Origin: Diploptera punctata | Lineage: Eukaryota; Arthropoda; Insecta; Blattodea; Blaberidae | Reading direction: 5' to 3' | Assembly (NCBI GenBank): GCA_030220185.1 | Contig: JASPKZ010001233.1 | Location: forward strand, 3,291,001 to 3,355,000 | DNA length: 64,000 nucleotides | Shown here: positions 40,440 through 50,801 of the stretch, in pieces | Layout of the letters: every line of letters begins with the position of its first letter | Position numbering within the stretch: position 1 is the stretch's first letter | The notes under the pieces: generated by a model | What the model saw: the letters and a program-made list of their open reading frames with translations, nothing else | What the model was told of the DNA's origin: nothing | Database searches by the model: none | Translations under genes and position numbers: made by a program

Positions 40440-41870
40440 GCTTGTCCAGATATAATGTAGTTCCTGGATGTCTCCATCTTTGGTTGACCAAATATGTTGC
40501 AAATTAAATCCTCTCCTCCGGGAATTTCAAAATTTATTATCTTATCTCTGTTCTTCTGGATGCAGATTTTGTTCTTTTGCATTTTCTAACTGTTTTAATA
40601 ATTTTGTGTTCACATCAATTTTATGTATTTCTGGAAAATATATGAGTAGATTTTTCTACTTCTCCATTTTTACATTTTTAATGTGTTTTTTTTTTTCATT
40701 GTAATGGTCACGTTTCTCTTTTTTATTTCAATTCAACAAAAAAGAAACATTTACTTTTGAACCCTGGAAGAAATTTCAACGTTTGTATTGTCATATGAAC
40801 GGTGTAAATAACAGCATACTCGTACGGAGAACGAGAGGTCCAGGGTTCAAATGTTAATTTCTTTCTTAAATTAGATTCTATCCAGGATTGGAAAATGTTA
40901 ATATAAATTAAAACTACGAAAACATGGAAAAGTTTCTCTCTGTTTTTCTTAATATATCTTATCACAATCAGCACATATTATCTGGTAAATTCATGACGTT
41001 TTGCCATCAACAATCTTTCCATTTTTGTTAGGTTTGATTAGCTTATTTAGACTTTAATAATTTTTCGTGCTAATTTTATATTAAATTTGTCAAAGATCTT
41101 CTTCTTCTTCTTCACTTCATGGGCTAGGCAAATTGCGTGCTCCGCATCACAGTTGTAAAAAATATTTTGGAATATATTGTGTGTACATGGATGATGTGTG
41201 AATTTCCTGTAGTTATTCTCTATTCGTTTTTCTATGAAAAGTGGTTTCATTCATCAATTTTGGTCTTTTTGTACTTATTTATTTTGATGTATAGTTTTTT
41301 TCGAAACCATTTTTCTTCTCTACTTTAATTGCGTTTTTTTCTCTAATAAAAAAATATCTTCGCTCAAGGTTATGATTACCAGCCTATGTGTTAAGCTGTT
41401 AAAGACGCCAATTTGTGTGTAATGTGATTGAATCCTGTTGATTTAACACAATTATCCATATAAATTTTTTTTCTATGAATACGAGATTATTTTTTTACTT
41501 TTTCTTCATTTCTATACAACTATAGATCCAAATATGGTAAATATTTTATTTTCTTTAGTTTCTAAAATAAACTTGATTGTTTTACATTATATATTCACGA
41601 GTTGTAAAGTATATTCTATATTTAATATTTGTAGGAAATAACACTATGAGGTTTATTTTATATATTTTTTTATTTACTATAGAAATTATGTCAATCGCAT
41701 ATCTCGACCAGAATTTAAACATTAGAAGATGTGTTTTTATTATTTGGCATTCGAAATTACTCAAACAAATTTGCCAAAGAGGAGATAATGAGTTATCCAT
41801 TGAAAGTCCTGACTTTTGTCTGTTGAAATTCCTGTTATACGTAAAAAAAAACACTTGATTAAGCACAGTT
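40440..41870 (-). mobile_element. Penelope-like element (PLE-F, minus strand)
   Basis: The minus strand of 41582-41866 reads QKSGLSMDNSLSPLWQICLSNFE and FWSRYAIDIISIV. These are RT motif B (GL.M.N.LSP) and a mutated YxDD box (YAIDI) of Penelope type. The low-coordinate end (40480-40560) resembles the C-terminal region of PLE-B at 12500-12560 (CTCCTCCGGGAATTTCAAAATT against CTCGGGAATTCAAAATT). AT-rich and heavily broken. A family D-like SINE sits at 40750-40875. Confidence 0.65.
40750..40875 (+). mobile_element. tRNA-like SINE remnant with inverted B boxes
   Basis: TTTGAACCCTGGA (40756-40768) and its exact inverse complement TCCAGGGTTCAAA (40839-40851) lie 70 bp apart. The right one, with AGCATACTCGTACGGAGAACGAGAGG before it, looks like a tRNA head. 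The left may be a second, inverted SINE end. Confidence 0.45.
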
Positions 41871-41984
41871 AACTTAATTAAAAATGTTCTTCTCTACTAT
41901 CTCTGTCAATCATGTATTGAATTAGCTAGTTGAACTTTTATAAAAAAAAATTACTTTGAGGTTTATTTTAAGATAAAATTAAAT

Positions 41985-42155
41985 GCTTCTTACCTCACCT
42001 CATATCCTGTCTTCCAGTTATACTGCGGTTTGAAAGTCTTGGCAAAATATCAACATAAAATCAGTCGACGAGAAATTACTGAAGATGAAGCTGCCAAGAC
42101 TTTGAAACTACAGTACAATTAGGAAACTGGATATGAGGTGAGGTATGAAGCATTT
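41985..42155. repeat. Palindromic PLE tips (inverted repeat)
   Basis: The left arm CCTCACCTCATATCC (about 42000) and right arm GGATATGAGGTGAGG (about 42129-42145) form the outer part of an inverted repeat with arms of about 55-60 bp. Both arms contain the PLE tip. The right half also has CTGAAGA (42079-42085) and GAAAC (42104-42108). No coding. Confidence 0.8.
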
Positions 42156-42229
42156 AATTTAATCATAAATTAGCCATTGTTTAAAATTTTCAATGTTTTT
42201 TTAACAGCAGGCTAATCAAAAATAAGATT

Positions 42230-42418
42230 GTCAAAGATAGTAGAAAAGAGTATTGAATGGAGAAGACAACATAACAGTGAGCTGCATGATATTTATGGGA
42301 AACTATATATAATAATAAACAGACTAAGTCTCGTAGACTGAGGGGCAGGACATGTGGCACAGATGGAGAAAGAAAGAGGGACATTCAAACTTGTTTTAGG
42401 AAAAGTAGAGAGAAAGCA
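42230..42418 (+). mobile_element. Degraded RTE-1-related 3' fragment, split by SINE-B
   Basis: An RTE-1-like GEWRRQHNSELHDIYG, SRRL, GQDMWHRW stretch with many changes. It resumes after the SINE at about 42769. It is the most diverged RTE-1-type copy here. Confidence 0.65.
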
Positions 42419-42757
42419 TCCCACGCCGTTGCTGAGTGGTTAAGGCAAGATGCCTTGGTGCAGAGGTATGGGCGCTAGTTCGGGTCTCCATGGGGGAAGA
42501 AATTTTATCATGGAATTTCGGCCAGTATCGGGTGGGTGCCCTCTCAGCATCGTGAGGCTTTTGGGGAGCTACAATAAGTAACAACTCCTGGTTGAGAAAA
42601 TCAGCTATAACGGCTAGAGGACTGGCATGCTGACCACATGTCACCCCTACACTGGCTGGATGATCTTCTACCTCTGTGATGAACTCATGTAGATGTGAGG
42701 TCAGCACCCAGCTGGTAGACTAAGAGCCTTTTATACCTGTCATTCTGTGGAGTTGGA
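42419..42757 (+). mobile_element. SINE-B, 11-bp TSD
   Basis: Begins TCCCACGCCGTTGCTGAGTGGTTAAGGC, with the B box changed to GGTTCGGGTCTCC-like sequence, and ends CCTGTCATTCTGTG. GAGAGAAAGCA (42408-42418) and GAGAGAAAACA (42758-42768) flank it. It is more diverged than the other three copies. Confidence 0.85.
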
Positions 42758-42975
42758 GAGAGAAAACACCCAATATGTGACCCAAGAACAGCTGTTTATA
42801 CTGGTTAGATAAAATATCATTCCAGAAGTTCTGGAGCGATTATGATAAGAAATTGTTCCTGGTTGTATTCAAGAGGTTAGTGTGGCCATGACAAAAAATA
42901 GTTCCTCCTTTTATCATAATTATTAAAATAATTAAATTTTTGGGCTAAATACAATTTATCAATGTAATACTATAT

Positions 42976-43209
42976 ACATAACATACTGATACTGAGTTGA
43001 CAACACTGGACTATGAGTGCAAATAATATCCCGTAAAAAAGCTCAAAACTGTGAGTAATGGGAGGGGAGAAAGAGAGAGATAGAAAATAGAGACAGGCAA
43101 GAATGCAGGGAGGGAAATGATTTACCGAGGCAGAAACGGTATTAGTGTTTAGTTCGAATTTCTTACGGGGGCACAGATCCGTTGGTCCAAGAAGTCGGAC
43201 CAACGGATC
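42976..43209. repeat. Direct repeat copy 1 ending in a palindrome
   Basis: About 210 bp, repeated at 44025-44235 with roughly 93% identity by eye (GGGAGGGGAGAAAGAGAGAG core). Its right end forms a perfect palindrome, GATCCGTTGGTCC (43176-43188) and GGACCAACGGATC (43197-43209), around an 8-bp spacer. Confidence 0.8.
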
Positions 43210-43560
43210 TCTGCTCCTCTAGCGCTAGCATCGTTCTTCAAAAGTACATGTCAGTTCTCACATCATTCCACCGCCCTCCCCTCCCACTACGTCAAATAGA
43301 AACCACTGTAACCGAGTAGGGTCGTTGCCAAACTTCCCCCGGTGATAGGCTCTTGATTGAATAATGTATGTTAATTATTACTTCTTTATATTTAATTTAA
43401 GTACGTCTAATGAGTAATGACACTGATTGATTAAATGGAAATTACATGAAGGGAATCTACATACGTTGTATTTAAATATAAATGTTTCGTCATAAATACT
43501 TCTCCTTCGCCTCGTTGTCTTATTTGATTAGATTTGGAACGTAATCTTAAAGTCCTAAGT
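43210..43560. other. Unassigned sequence between repeats
   Basis: GC-richer start (CCGCCCTCCCCTCCCACTAC) then AT-rich. No ORF or repeat signature. Confidence 0.35.
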
Positions 43561-43570
43561 TACTTACTTA

Positions 43571-43812
43571 CTTACTCACTGGCACTATCGAACCCGTAGG
43601 TTCATGGCCGCGCGGACATAAACTCTCCATACATCCCTATCCTGAGCTAATGCTTTCCAATCATCCCCTGTATAATATACTTCCCTCGAATCATAGTTAA
43701 TGTTGTTCTCCCACCTCATTCTTGGTCTACCAACTCTGGCTTTCCTACAAGAAGCTTCCATGCACTTCTTTCATTCCCCATACGCGCAACATGTCCTGCC
43801 CATCGCAGTCTA
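43571..43812 (-). mobile_element. RTE-1 3' stub (minus strand)
   Basis: (CTTA)n tail then the terminal 240 bp of RTE-1 reversed, with a small deletion in the GKRPVGRPRMRW codons. Weak flanking similarity (AGTCCTAA and AGTCTAACA). Confidence 0.85.
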
Positions 43813-44024
43813 ACAAAATTATAAAATTTTAGGAATGAACACACATTCATGTACCCTCCTTCTTTCTCATCCGGGCTAGGGACCGGCTATGGCGAAGTTA
43901 CTACATGCTACGATCTTATCTACATATTATATACATACTGATACTATACAGGAATACTAATTTATGCTTGTGAATTAAGCTAATGATAATAATTTACAAT
44001 TTACATGCTATATAACATAACATA

Positions 44025-44235
44025 TTGATACTGAGTTGACAACACTGGACTGTGCGTGCAAATAATATCCCGCAAGAAAGCTCATAACTGTAACTAATGG
44101 GAGGGGAGAAAGAGAGAGATAGAAAATAGAGACAGGCAAGAATGCAGGGAGGGAAATGATTCAACGAGGCGGAAACGGAATTAGTGTTTAGTTCGCATTT
44201 CTTACGGGGGCACAGATCCGTTGGTCCAAGAATAG
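44025..44235. repeat. Direct repeat copy 2
   Basis: The same sequence as 42976-43190, ending GATCCGTTGGTCCAAGAA but without the inverted partner present in copy 1. The repeats are 1.05 kb apart and contain an RTE-1 stub between them. Confidence 0.8.
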
Positions 44236-44244
44236 AAACCTAAT

Positions 44245-44520
44245 AGAAATCTTCTTCTTCTGCTTCCGAATGCAGTATTGGGTGTTGATGCCCGTTCTGC
44301 GACTACAAAAACTGATCTTTCCATCGGTTGAAGGGTCTTTCGAGGTCTCTTTTGCCTTTAGGGTTGAGGTGGTAAATCATCTTTGGTAAACGGGAATTTG
44401 ACATTCTCTGGACGTGTTGGAACTATTTAATCTGATAAATTTGTATATGTTCAACCATTTCCCTACAATTCCACTGCATCCTTATCTCATCACTTTTCAT
44501 TCTATCCCTTAATGTTACTA
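44245..44520 (-). pseudogene. RTE-type LINE C-terminal fragment (minus strand)
   Basis: Minus strand: VQRMSNSRLPKMIYHLNPKGKR, DLERPFNRWKDQF. This is the terminal GHVxRM..R.RPxxRWxD pattern of RTE proteins, of yet another family. Short and 5'-truncated. Confidence 0.65.
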
Positions 44521-44559
44521 ATGTTACTAATACAAATTATTAAACAAATTTATAAAGAT

Positions 44560-47338
44560 AACTCCGCTTATGTTAAAATTGGAAATATAATATTTAATCC
44601 TGTAAAATCACAAAGGGATTGAAACAAGGGTGCAGTCTATCGCCAATTTTATTTAATATGTATGTAGAATTTACATTAATGAAATGGAAACAAAGCTGCA
44701 AAGGTATGGGTATCCCAATAGGCAACAGATTTTTGCTGACATTACAATTTGCTGACGATCAACTGGTTTTAGCGCAAGACAAATTTGATACGGAATTCAT
44801 GATAAAAAGGTTGAAAAACATATATGAATCATGGGGTCTCACAGTAAATTTACAAAAAAAAAAAAAAATATCTGCAATAAAGAGCAATGGAAGAGAAAAT
44901 TTAATATTGGAGGAAGGAATCCAAATAAAGCAAGTGAAACAAACTAAATATTTGGGAATAATTATGGATAACAATGAAGGTATAGGCAAGGAGAATATAA
45001 AACATAGTTGAACTGAACACAAAAAATAGGAACATTAGAGAATTATATCAGGGAATTAGTATAGAGAAGAAAGGGTTTCAGGCTAGAACAAACATAATTC
45101 GGAATGAAAATGGGGATATGATTGCAGATTTCAGGACTATATTAAATAGATGGAAAAGTTACTTTAATCAGCTATTAAATGTACGTACAGAACAGGACAT
45201 TCAGGAGGATAATTTACAGATAGCAGAAATGCTAGTCGCAGAACCAAATGCATTAGAAGATGAAATGGCGATTGAAAAATTGAAGATGTATAAAGCATCA
45301 GGTTCAGATGAGATCCCAGCAGAACTGATAAAATGAGGGGGAGAAAAATTGATGGAGAAGATACACTGGTTACTTAGTATGATTGGGGAAAAAAAGCTCT
45401 TCCAGATGAATGGAAGGAATCAATATTATCGTACCAATTTATAAGAAAGGAGATAAAACTGATTGCAACAACTACAGAGGCATCTCATTACTTTCAACTT
45501 CGTACAAAATTCTTACAAATATTATTAGTAAGCAGATTTACTACTCCCTATATTGATGACATTCTAGGTGATCATCAATGTGCATTTAGAAGAAACAGGT
45601 CTACAACAGATCAGATTTTTAGTATAAGACAAATTTTAGAAAAGGAATGGGAATATAATGGTACTGTACATCAACTGTATGTAGACTTCAAAAAAGCATA
45701 TGATTCAATTAAGAGGGAGAAGTTATATAATATCCTGCTGGAGTTTGGAATTCCTAAAAAGTTAGTTAGACTTATACGAATGTGTCTAAATGGCACAAAG
45801 AGTAGGGTGCGTGTAGGCAAACAGTTTTCGGACATTTTTGAAATCCAGAATGGGTTGAAGCAAGGAGATGCACTATCTCCTCTACTATTTAATTTTGTAC
45901 TAGAGCATGCCATTAAATCTTTAGAGAATGAGGAAGGCGTACAACTCAATGGTATTAATTAGCTGTTATTTTATGCTGATTATATAGTATTATTGGCCGA
46001 TAGCGAGGAGATACTAAAGGACAACACGCACGAACTATTGAGTAACACTTAGAAATTAGGACTGGAAGTAAATATCAATAAAACTAAATATGTGGTCACA
46101 CGTAGAAATTCATTAAATAATGGAAATGGGCAGCTAATGACAAATGAGGGAAATTTTGAGGAAGTGGCCGAATTCAAATACCTAGGAACAATAATCACAA
46201 ATAGGAATGAGATGCATAAAGAAATTAAACATAGGCTCAATTCTTGAAATGCGTGCTATTATGCATTGCAGAGACTCTTGATGTCCCAACTCCTTTCAAA
46301 AAACGTTAAACTGAAAATATATAAAACTATTATTCTACCAGTTATATTATACGGGTGCGAAACATGGACTCTTACTTTAAGGGAGGAAAGGAGATTACAA
46401 GTATTTGAGAATAAAGTACACGGGAAAATGTTTGGACCAAAGAGAGATGAACAGACAGGTGAATGGAGAAGACTACTTAACAATGAACTACATGGTCTTT
46501 ATAGGAAGCCAGATATAATAAGAACAGTTAAGTCCCGTAGACTGTGATGGGCAGGACATGTTGCACGTATGGGGAATGAAAGACTTGCATGGAAGCTTCT
46601 TGTAGGAAAACCAGAGGGAAAACGCCCAGTTGGTAGACCAAGAATGAGGTGGGAGAATAATATTAATTATGATTTGAGGGAAGTAGATTATACAGAAAAT
46701 GATTGGAAAGCATTAGCTCAGGATAGGGATATATGGAGAGCTTATGTCCGCGCGGCCATGAACCTACGGGTTCGATAGTCCCAGTGAGTAAGTAAGTAAG
46801 TAAGTAAGTAAGCATTGAATTGAGTAGCAAAATAATATCATCGTTAAATTCCATATGGTGGGATAAGCATATTTGAAAAGATACAAAAAAATATATTGGT
46901 AAAACATTGGTGGAATCTGTTGCAATGTGTAGAAGTGAGGTATGGACAATCCATAAGTACTACAAGAATAGACTAATAGCTCTAGAAACGGATTATTTAC
47001 GCAGAAGTGCCAGAAAGTCAAAGTTAGAACATGCCACAAATAAGGAAATTAAAAATAAAATGGGAGCAGAAGAAAGCATAATTGAAAGAATTGAGGAGAA
47101 GGAATTAAAGTGGTTGGGACATGTTTTAAGAATGGAAGATGAGCGATGGCCAAAGCAACTATATCAATGGCATCCGAAGGAGAAAGAGAGGTAGACCGAA
47201 GTTAACACGGAAGGAAAACATGAAGACATTAATGCAAGCCAGAGGGCTAAGCATTGAAGATGCCCAAGATCGTAGGCTTTGGAAGTTTGGCACGGGAAGA
47301 CGCCAGCAGCTGTAAAAACCCGAAGATAGATAGATAGA
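44560..47338 (+). mobile_element. RTE-2-like LINE interrupted by RTE-1
   Basis: First part (44560-45009): GLKQGCSLSPILFNMY, LTLQFADDQLVLAQD, YESWGLTVNLQKKK, TKYLGIIMDNN. Second part (46825-47338): VESVAMCRSEVWTIHK, EERIEEKELKWLGHVLRMEDERWPKQLYQWHPK, a broken GRPKLTRKEN and ARGLSIEDAQDRRLWKFGTGRRQQL-stop, then an (AGAT)n tail. The two halves belong to one element cut by RTE-1 (45019-46814). TTGAACTGAA before and TTGAATTGAG after the insert may be the diverged duplication. Frameshifted at 47190. Confidence 0.85.
45019..46814 (+). pseudogene. RTE-1 copy, 1.8 kb, decayed
   Basis: Starts in the linker (RNIRELYQGISIEKKGFQA) and runs to the C-terminus with a long (GTAA)n tail (46788-46812). RT blocks are present: YVDFKKAYDSIKRE (motif A), GLKQGDALSPLLFNFVLE (motif B), YADY in place of YADD. 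At least three stops (45335, 45960, 46050) and frameshifts near 45390 and 46250 rule out function. 5'-truncated; nested in RTE-2. Confidence 0.92.
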
Positions 47339-47459
47339 TTAGATTAACCACACCGATAATAAAACATGAATACTCACTTACATAGTATTCGTGTAAACAG
47401 AACAACCACAGATCTTAGACGTGATATCACACAAATGTATAATTTATTTTTTTAGTCAC

Positions 47460-47530
47460 TGTAGGACACCCAAACTACAGCCCGCGGGCCAGACAGGGCC
47501 CTCCATCTTGTTTTATCAGGCCCCAGTAGG
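47460..47530. other. GC-rich island with hAT-like end motif
   Basis: CAGCCCGCGGGCCAGACAGGG resembles terminal sequence of some hAT elements. No partner end was found within reach. Confidence 0.2.
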
Positions 47531-47590
47531 CCTGTGTGATTCTAACAAATTAAAATATGCTGAGGATTGGGCGGCTCTGCTGTACAGTTA

Positions 47591-47723
47591 CTTACTCACT
47601 GGCACTATCAAACCCGTAGGTTCATGGCCGCACGGACATAAGCTCTCCATATATCCCTATCCTGAGCTAATGGTAACCAATCATTCCCTGTATAATCTGC
47701 TTCCCCCAAATCATAGTTAATGT
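47591..47723 (-). mobile_element. RTE-1 micro-insertion, 12-bp TSD
   Basis: Only the last 133 bp of RTE-1, reversed. It is flanked by perfect GCTGTACAGTTA at 47579-47590 and 47724-47735. This is the shortest RTE-1 insertion in the window. Confidence 0.95.
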
Positions 47724-47772
47724 GCTGTACAGTTAGCTAGTTTAAATATTCCCTACTATAAAATTCTACATA

Positions 47773-48535
47773 ACACGCACACACTATTGAGTAACACTAA
47801 GAAATTAGGACTGGAAGTAAATATCAATAAAACTAAATATATGGTCACATGTAGAAATTCAGTATATAATGGAAATGGACAGCTAATGAAAATAAGGGAA
47901 ATTTTGAGGAAGTGGCTGAATTCAAATACCTAGGAACAATAATCACAAACAGGAATGAGATGCACAAAGAAATTAAACATAGGCTCAATTCTGGAAATGC
48001 ATGCTATTATGCATTGCAAAGACTTTTGATGTCCCAACTCCTTTCAAAAAATGTTAAGCTGAAAATATATAAAACTATTATTCTACCAGTTATATTATAT
48101 GGGTGCGAAATATGGACTCTTACTTTAAGGGAGGAAATGAGATTACGAGTATTTGAGAATAAAGTTCTTAGGAAAAGTTTTGGACCAAAGAGAGATGAAC
48201 AGACAGGTGAATGGAGAAGACTACTTAACAATGAACTACATGGTCTTTATAGGAAGCCAGATATAATAAGAACAGTTAAGTCTCGTAGACTGCGATGGGC
48301 AGGACATGTTGCGCGTATGGGGAATGAAAGACGTGCATGGAAACTTCTTGTAGGAAAGCCAGAAGAAACGCCCAGTTGGTAGACCAAGAATGAGGTGGGA
48401 GAACAACATTAACTATGATTTGAGGGAAGTAGATTATACAGGAAATGATTGGAAAGCATTAGCTCAGGATAGGGGATATATGGAGAGCTTATGTCCGCGT
48501 GGCCATGAACCTACGGGTTCGATAGTGCCAGTGAG
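47773..48535 (+). mobile_element. RTE-1 3' fragment, 16-bp TSD
   Basis: RTE-1 from the THTLLSNTKKLGLEVNINKTK region to the terminal codons. TATAAAATTCTACATA (47757-47772) and TATAAAATTCTGCATA (48536-48551) flank it. Unlike most copies it has no (GTAA)n extension beyond GTGAG. The 156-codon segment 47912-48382 is open; the frame breaks at the GKPEG codons. Confidence 0.93.
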
Positions 48536-48551
48536 TATAAAATTCTGCATA

Positions 48552-49074
48552 TAGTGTAAAGAGAATTAAATCGAAGATATACATTGTGATGGTCCTTGTT
48601 TCAACTTTTTTATTTCTTTGCACACAGCCTCTATTTTTCTCCCTTTCGGCCCAATTCCATATGTATAAAATTTCATTGCAATAAATTAATATTAACCAGT
48701 GACGCACTGGACGATGTATAAATATGAAAAAAATAGTTACAGCAGGAGTACTGTTTATTTATTTTTCTACTACACAAGGTCAATCAATGGATAAATATCT
48801 TCAGTACAGCAGTTTTGATAAAATTAATCTATAACATCACAAATAATTGCCCTTTTTTTTACATATTTTCTTTTTAATGTCATGTCTGTACTAGTTCAAT
48901 GCGGCACCGGTTCATGATCTTAAATTTCAACAAAATTGACTTTAACTTACTTATACAAAGAAAGGAAAAAATTAAAACAGCTATAATAATAAACCCGGAA
49001 CCATAATGTTTATGTCATCTTCGACAAAAAATATATAAATATTGGGGGGAAGGCGACTCAGCTTTGTCGGAGAT
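48552..49074. other. AT-rich sequence, no gene seen
   Basis: No ORF, repeat ends or SINE boxes could be supported. Confidence 0.4.
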
Positions 49075-49786
49075 ATCCATCCATAGTAATTCTGCCCGAA
49101 GGCAGATCCTTCACTGCAATCATAGCATTTTCATGCTATGCTTGCAGCTTTACTGGGGAATTGTGTAGGTGTGGTAGCTTCTCGTTGCTTTCCACACCGG
49201 TGAAGGATGATGATGTCCCGCGCCGTAGCCGAGCGGTTAAGGTAGGAAGCCTTGGCGCAGAGCTACGGGACTTGCGCTGGTTCGGGTCTCCATGGGGGAA
49301 GAAATTTTCTCATGGTATTTCGGCCAGTATGGGACCGGTGCTCACCCAGCATCGTGAGGCATTTGGGTAGCTACAATAAGTAGCGGCTCCAGGTTGAGAA
49401 AACCAGCTATAACGGCTGGGGGACTCGACATGCTAACCACATGTCACCCCTACACTGGCTGATTATCATCTACCTCTGTGATTGACACATGTGGATGTGA
49501 GGCCAGCAGCCGGCTGGTAGGCTAAGGGCCTTGTAGGCCTGTCGCGCCAGGAGTTAGTTAGAAGGATGATGATGATAATGATAATGGTAAGGATGATAAT
49601 GATAAGGATGATGGCCATATGATTTCGGGGACCGTTTGGGCCTTAAAGTTTTCCTGACATTTGTCTTACAGGTAAGGAAAAAACCCCGATAAAAACCTCA
49701 CCCAGAAAAACTGCTCCGACCGGGGATCGAACCCGGGCCCGCTGCGTGACAAGGCAGCACGCTACCTCGAGACCACAGCGGTGGAC
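49075..49786 (-). mobile_element. SINE-A (minus strand) split by SINE-B
   Basis: The 3' module with TTCG hairpin (49088-49150) and the body with tRNA head (49575-49786, B box GGTTCGATCCCCGG on the minus strand) form one SINE-A. It is interrupted in its GAT-rich spacer by SINE-B. The flanking CGGAGATAT/CGGATATAT may be a diverged TSD. Confidence 0.9.
49216..49560 (+). mobile_element. SINE-B inside SINE-A, 14-bp TSD
   Basis: Head TCCCGCGCCGTAGCCGAGC with A box, B box GGTTCGGGTCTCC, body to CGCGCCAGGAGTTAGTTA. It is flanked by GAAGGATGATGATG at 49202-49215 and 49561-49574. The target was the GAT repeat in the SINE-A body. Confidence 0.95.
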
Positions 49787-49788
49787 AT

Positions 49789-49794
<6 letters not shown>

Positions 49795-49829
<35 letters not shown>
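49795..49829. repeat. (TA)n microsatellite
   Basis: About 17 TA units between SINE-A and a Helitron 3' end. Confidence 0.95.
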
Positions 49830-49830
<1 letters not shown>

Positions 49831-49833
<3 letters not shown>

Positions 49834-50239
49834 GCTAAACCCTGGCGTGCGTTGCTACGCCTAAACAAATGGAGAAGTTAATTAAATTTTTGGTTCCAAA
49901 CCTGGCGGTTGATAGTTTTAATTTCGGATTTCAGGTAAATCTCCAATTCTAGTTGTCGGATTTCACACATTTTTGGTTAATACCTACCTCGTTTTATATT
50001 AATACGATATACTGAGTTTCGTTTGAAACATCGAGAATTGTGACCGCTGGAGTGAATTTTAAATTTTCACTTCATGTGTACTCCTACACATAATGGTTTT
50101 AGACGGTCAAATTGTGAATCTGAATCATTCATGGAATCACTTAAACACACACAAAAAATGTATCAAAATAGGTCCAGTCGTTTAGGAGGAGTTCAGTGAC
50201 ATACACACGTACAGAAAAATTATAGAGTATATATAAAGA
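49831..50239 (-). mobile_element. Non-autonomous Helitron (minus strand)
   Basis: On the minus strand it starts TCTTTATATATACTC (50239 downward), preceded by A, and ends CTGA (49834-49831), followed by T. The 3' hairpin GGCGT-AGCAACGC-ACGCC (49861-49844) lies 9 bp before the end. 5'-TC, a 3' hairpin, CTRR and A/T insertion are Helitron hallmarks. The interior has AACGACTGGACCTATTTTGAT and no ORF. Confidence 0.75.
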
Positions 50240-50299
50240 TATTATGCCACACTACGATGGTTGTCCAGCGACTCACTCCCCGCAACTGATATATACATA

Positions 50300-50801
50300 T
50301 CTTAATATATAAAAATTACGTGTCACGTTGTTTGTCCGCGTTGGAATCCTAAACTACTGAACCGATTTTAATAAAATTTTGCACACTGTGTGCAGTTTCA
50401 ACCAACTTAAGACTTAGGGTAGTTTATAACTAAATTTATAGTCGCATTATTTTTTTATCGCAAAGTATTTGTTTATTATTTAACAAAGAGTTATAATTAT
50501 CTGTGAGTTCCATACGATTCTAACAGATGGCGGTGTAAGGTAATTTGGTAAGGTAATTGGTTTATTATTTAACAAAGAGAGATCCAGATGGCTGTGCTTT
50601 TTGTTGCAACCGCGAATTTCAATTTAATTACAAATATTGATTATTTGCAGGCAACTCTTACCTAAATCAGGAAGTGAAGAAGAAGAAGATTATTTAATAA
50701 TTTAAGTGTGTAAGTATTAGTTTTAAGTAATCAGGCTGAAAGACAGCAACTTAATTTAAATTTTTAACTTAGCCACAGCAACGCGTGGCCGGGACTTCTA
50801 G
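50300..50801 (+). mobile_element. Non-autonomous Helitron (plus strand)
   Basis: Starts TCTTAATATATAAAAATTAC after A, and ends CTAG (50798-50801) before T. The hairpin GCCAC-AGCAACGC-GTGGC (50772-50789) lies 8 bp before CTAG. The loop is identical to that of the Helitron at 49831, while the stem differs with compensating changes. 502 bp, no ORF. It ends directly against an (ATGT)n array. Confidence 0.8.
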
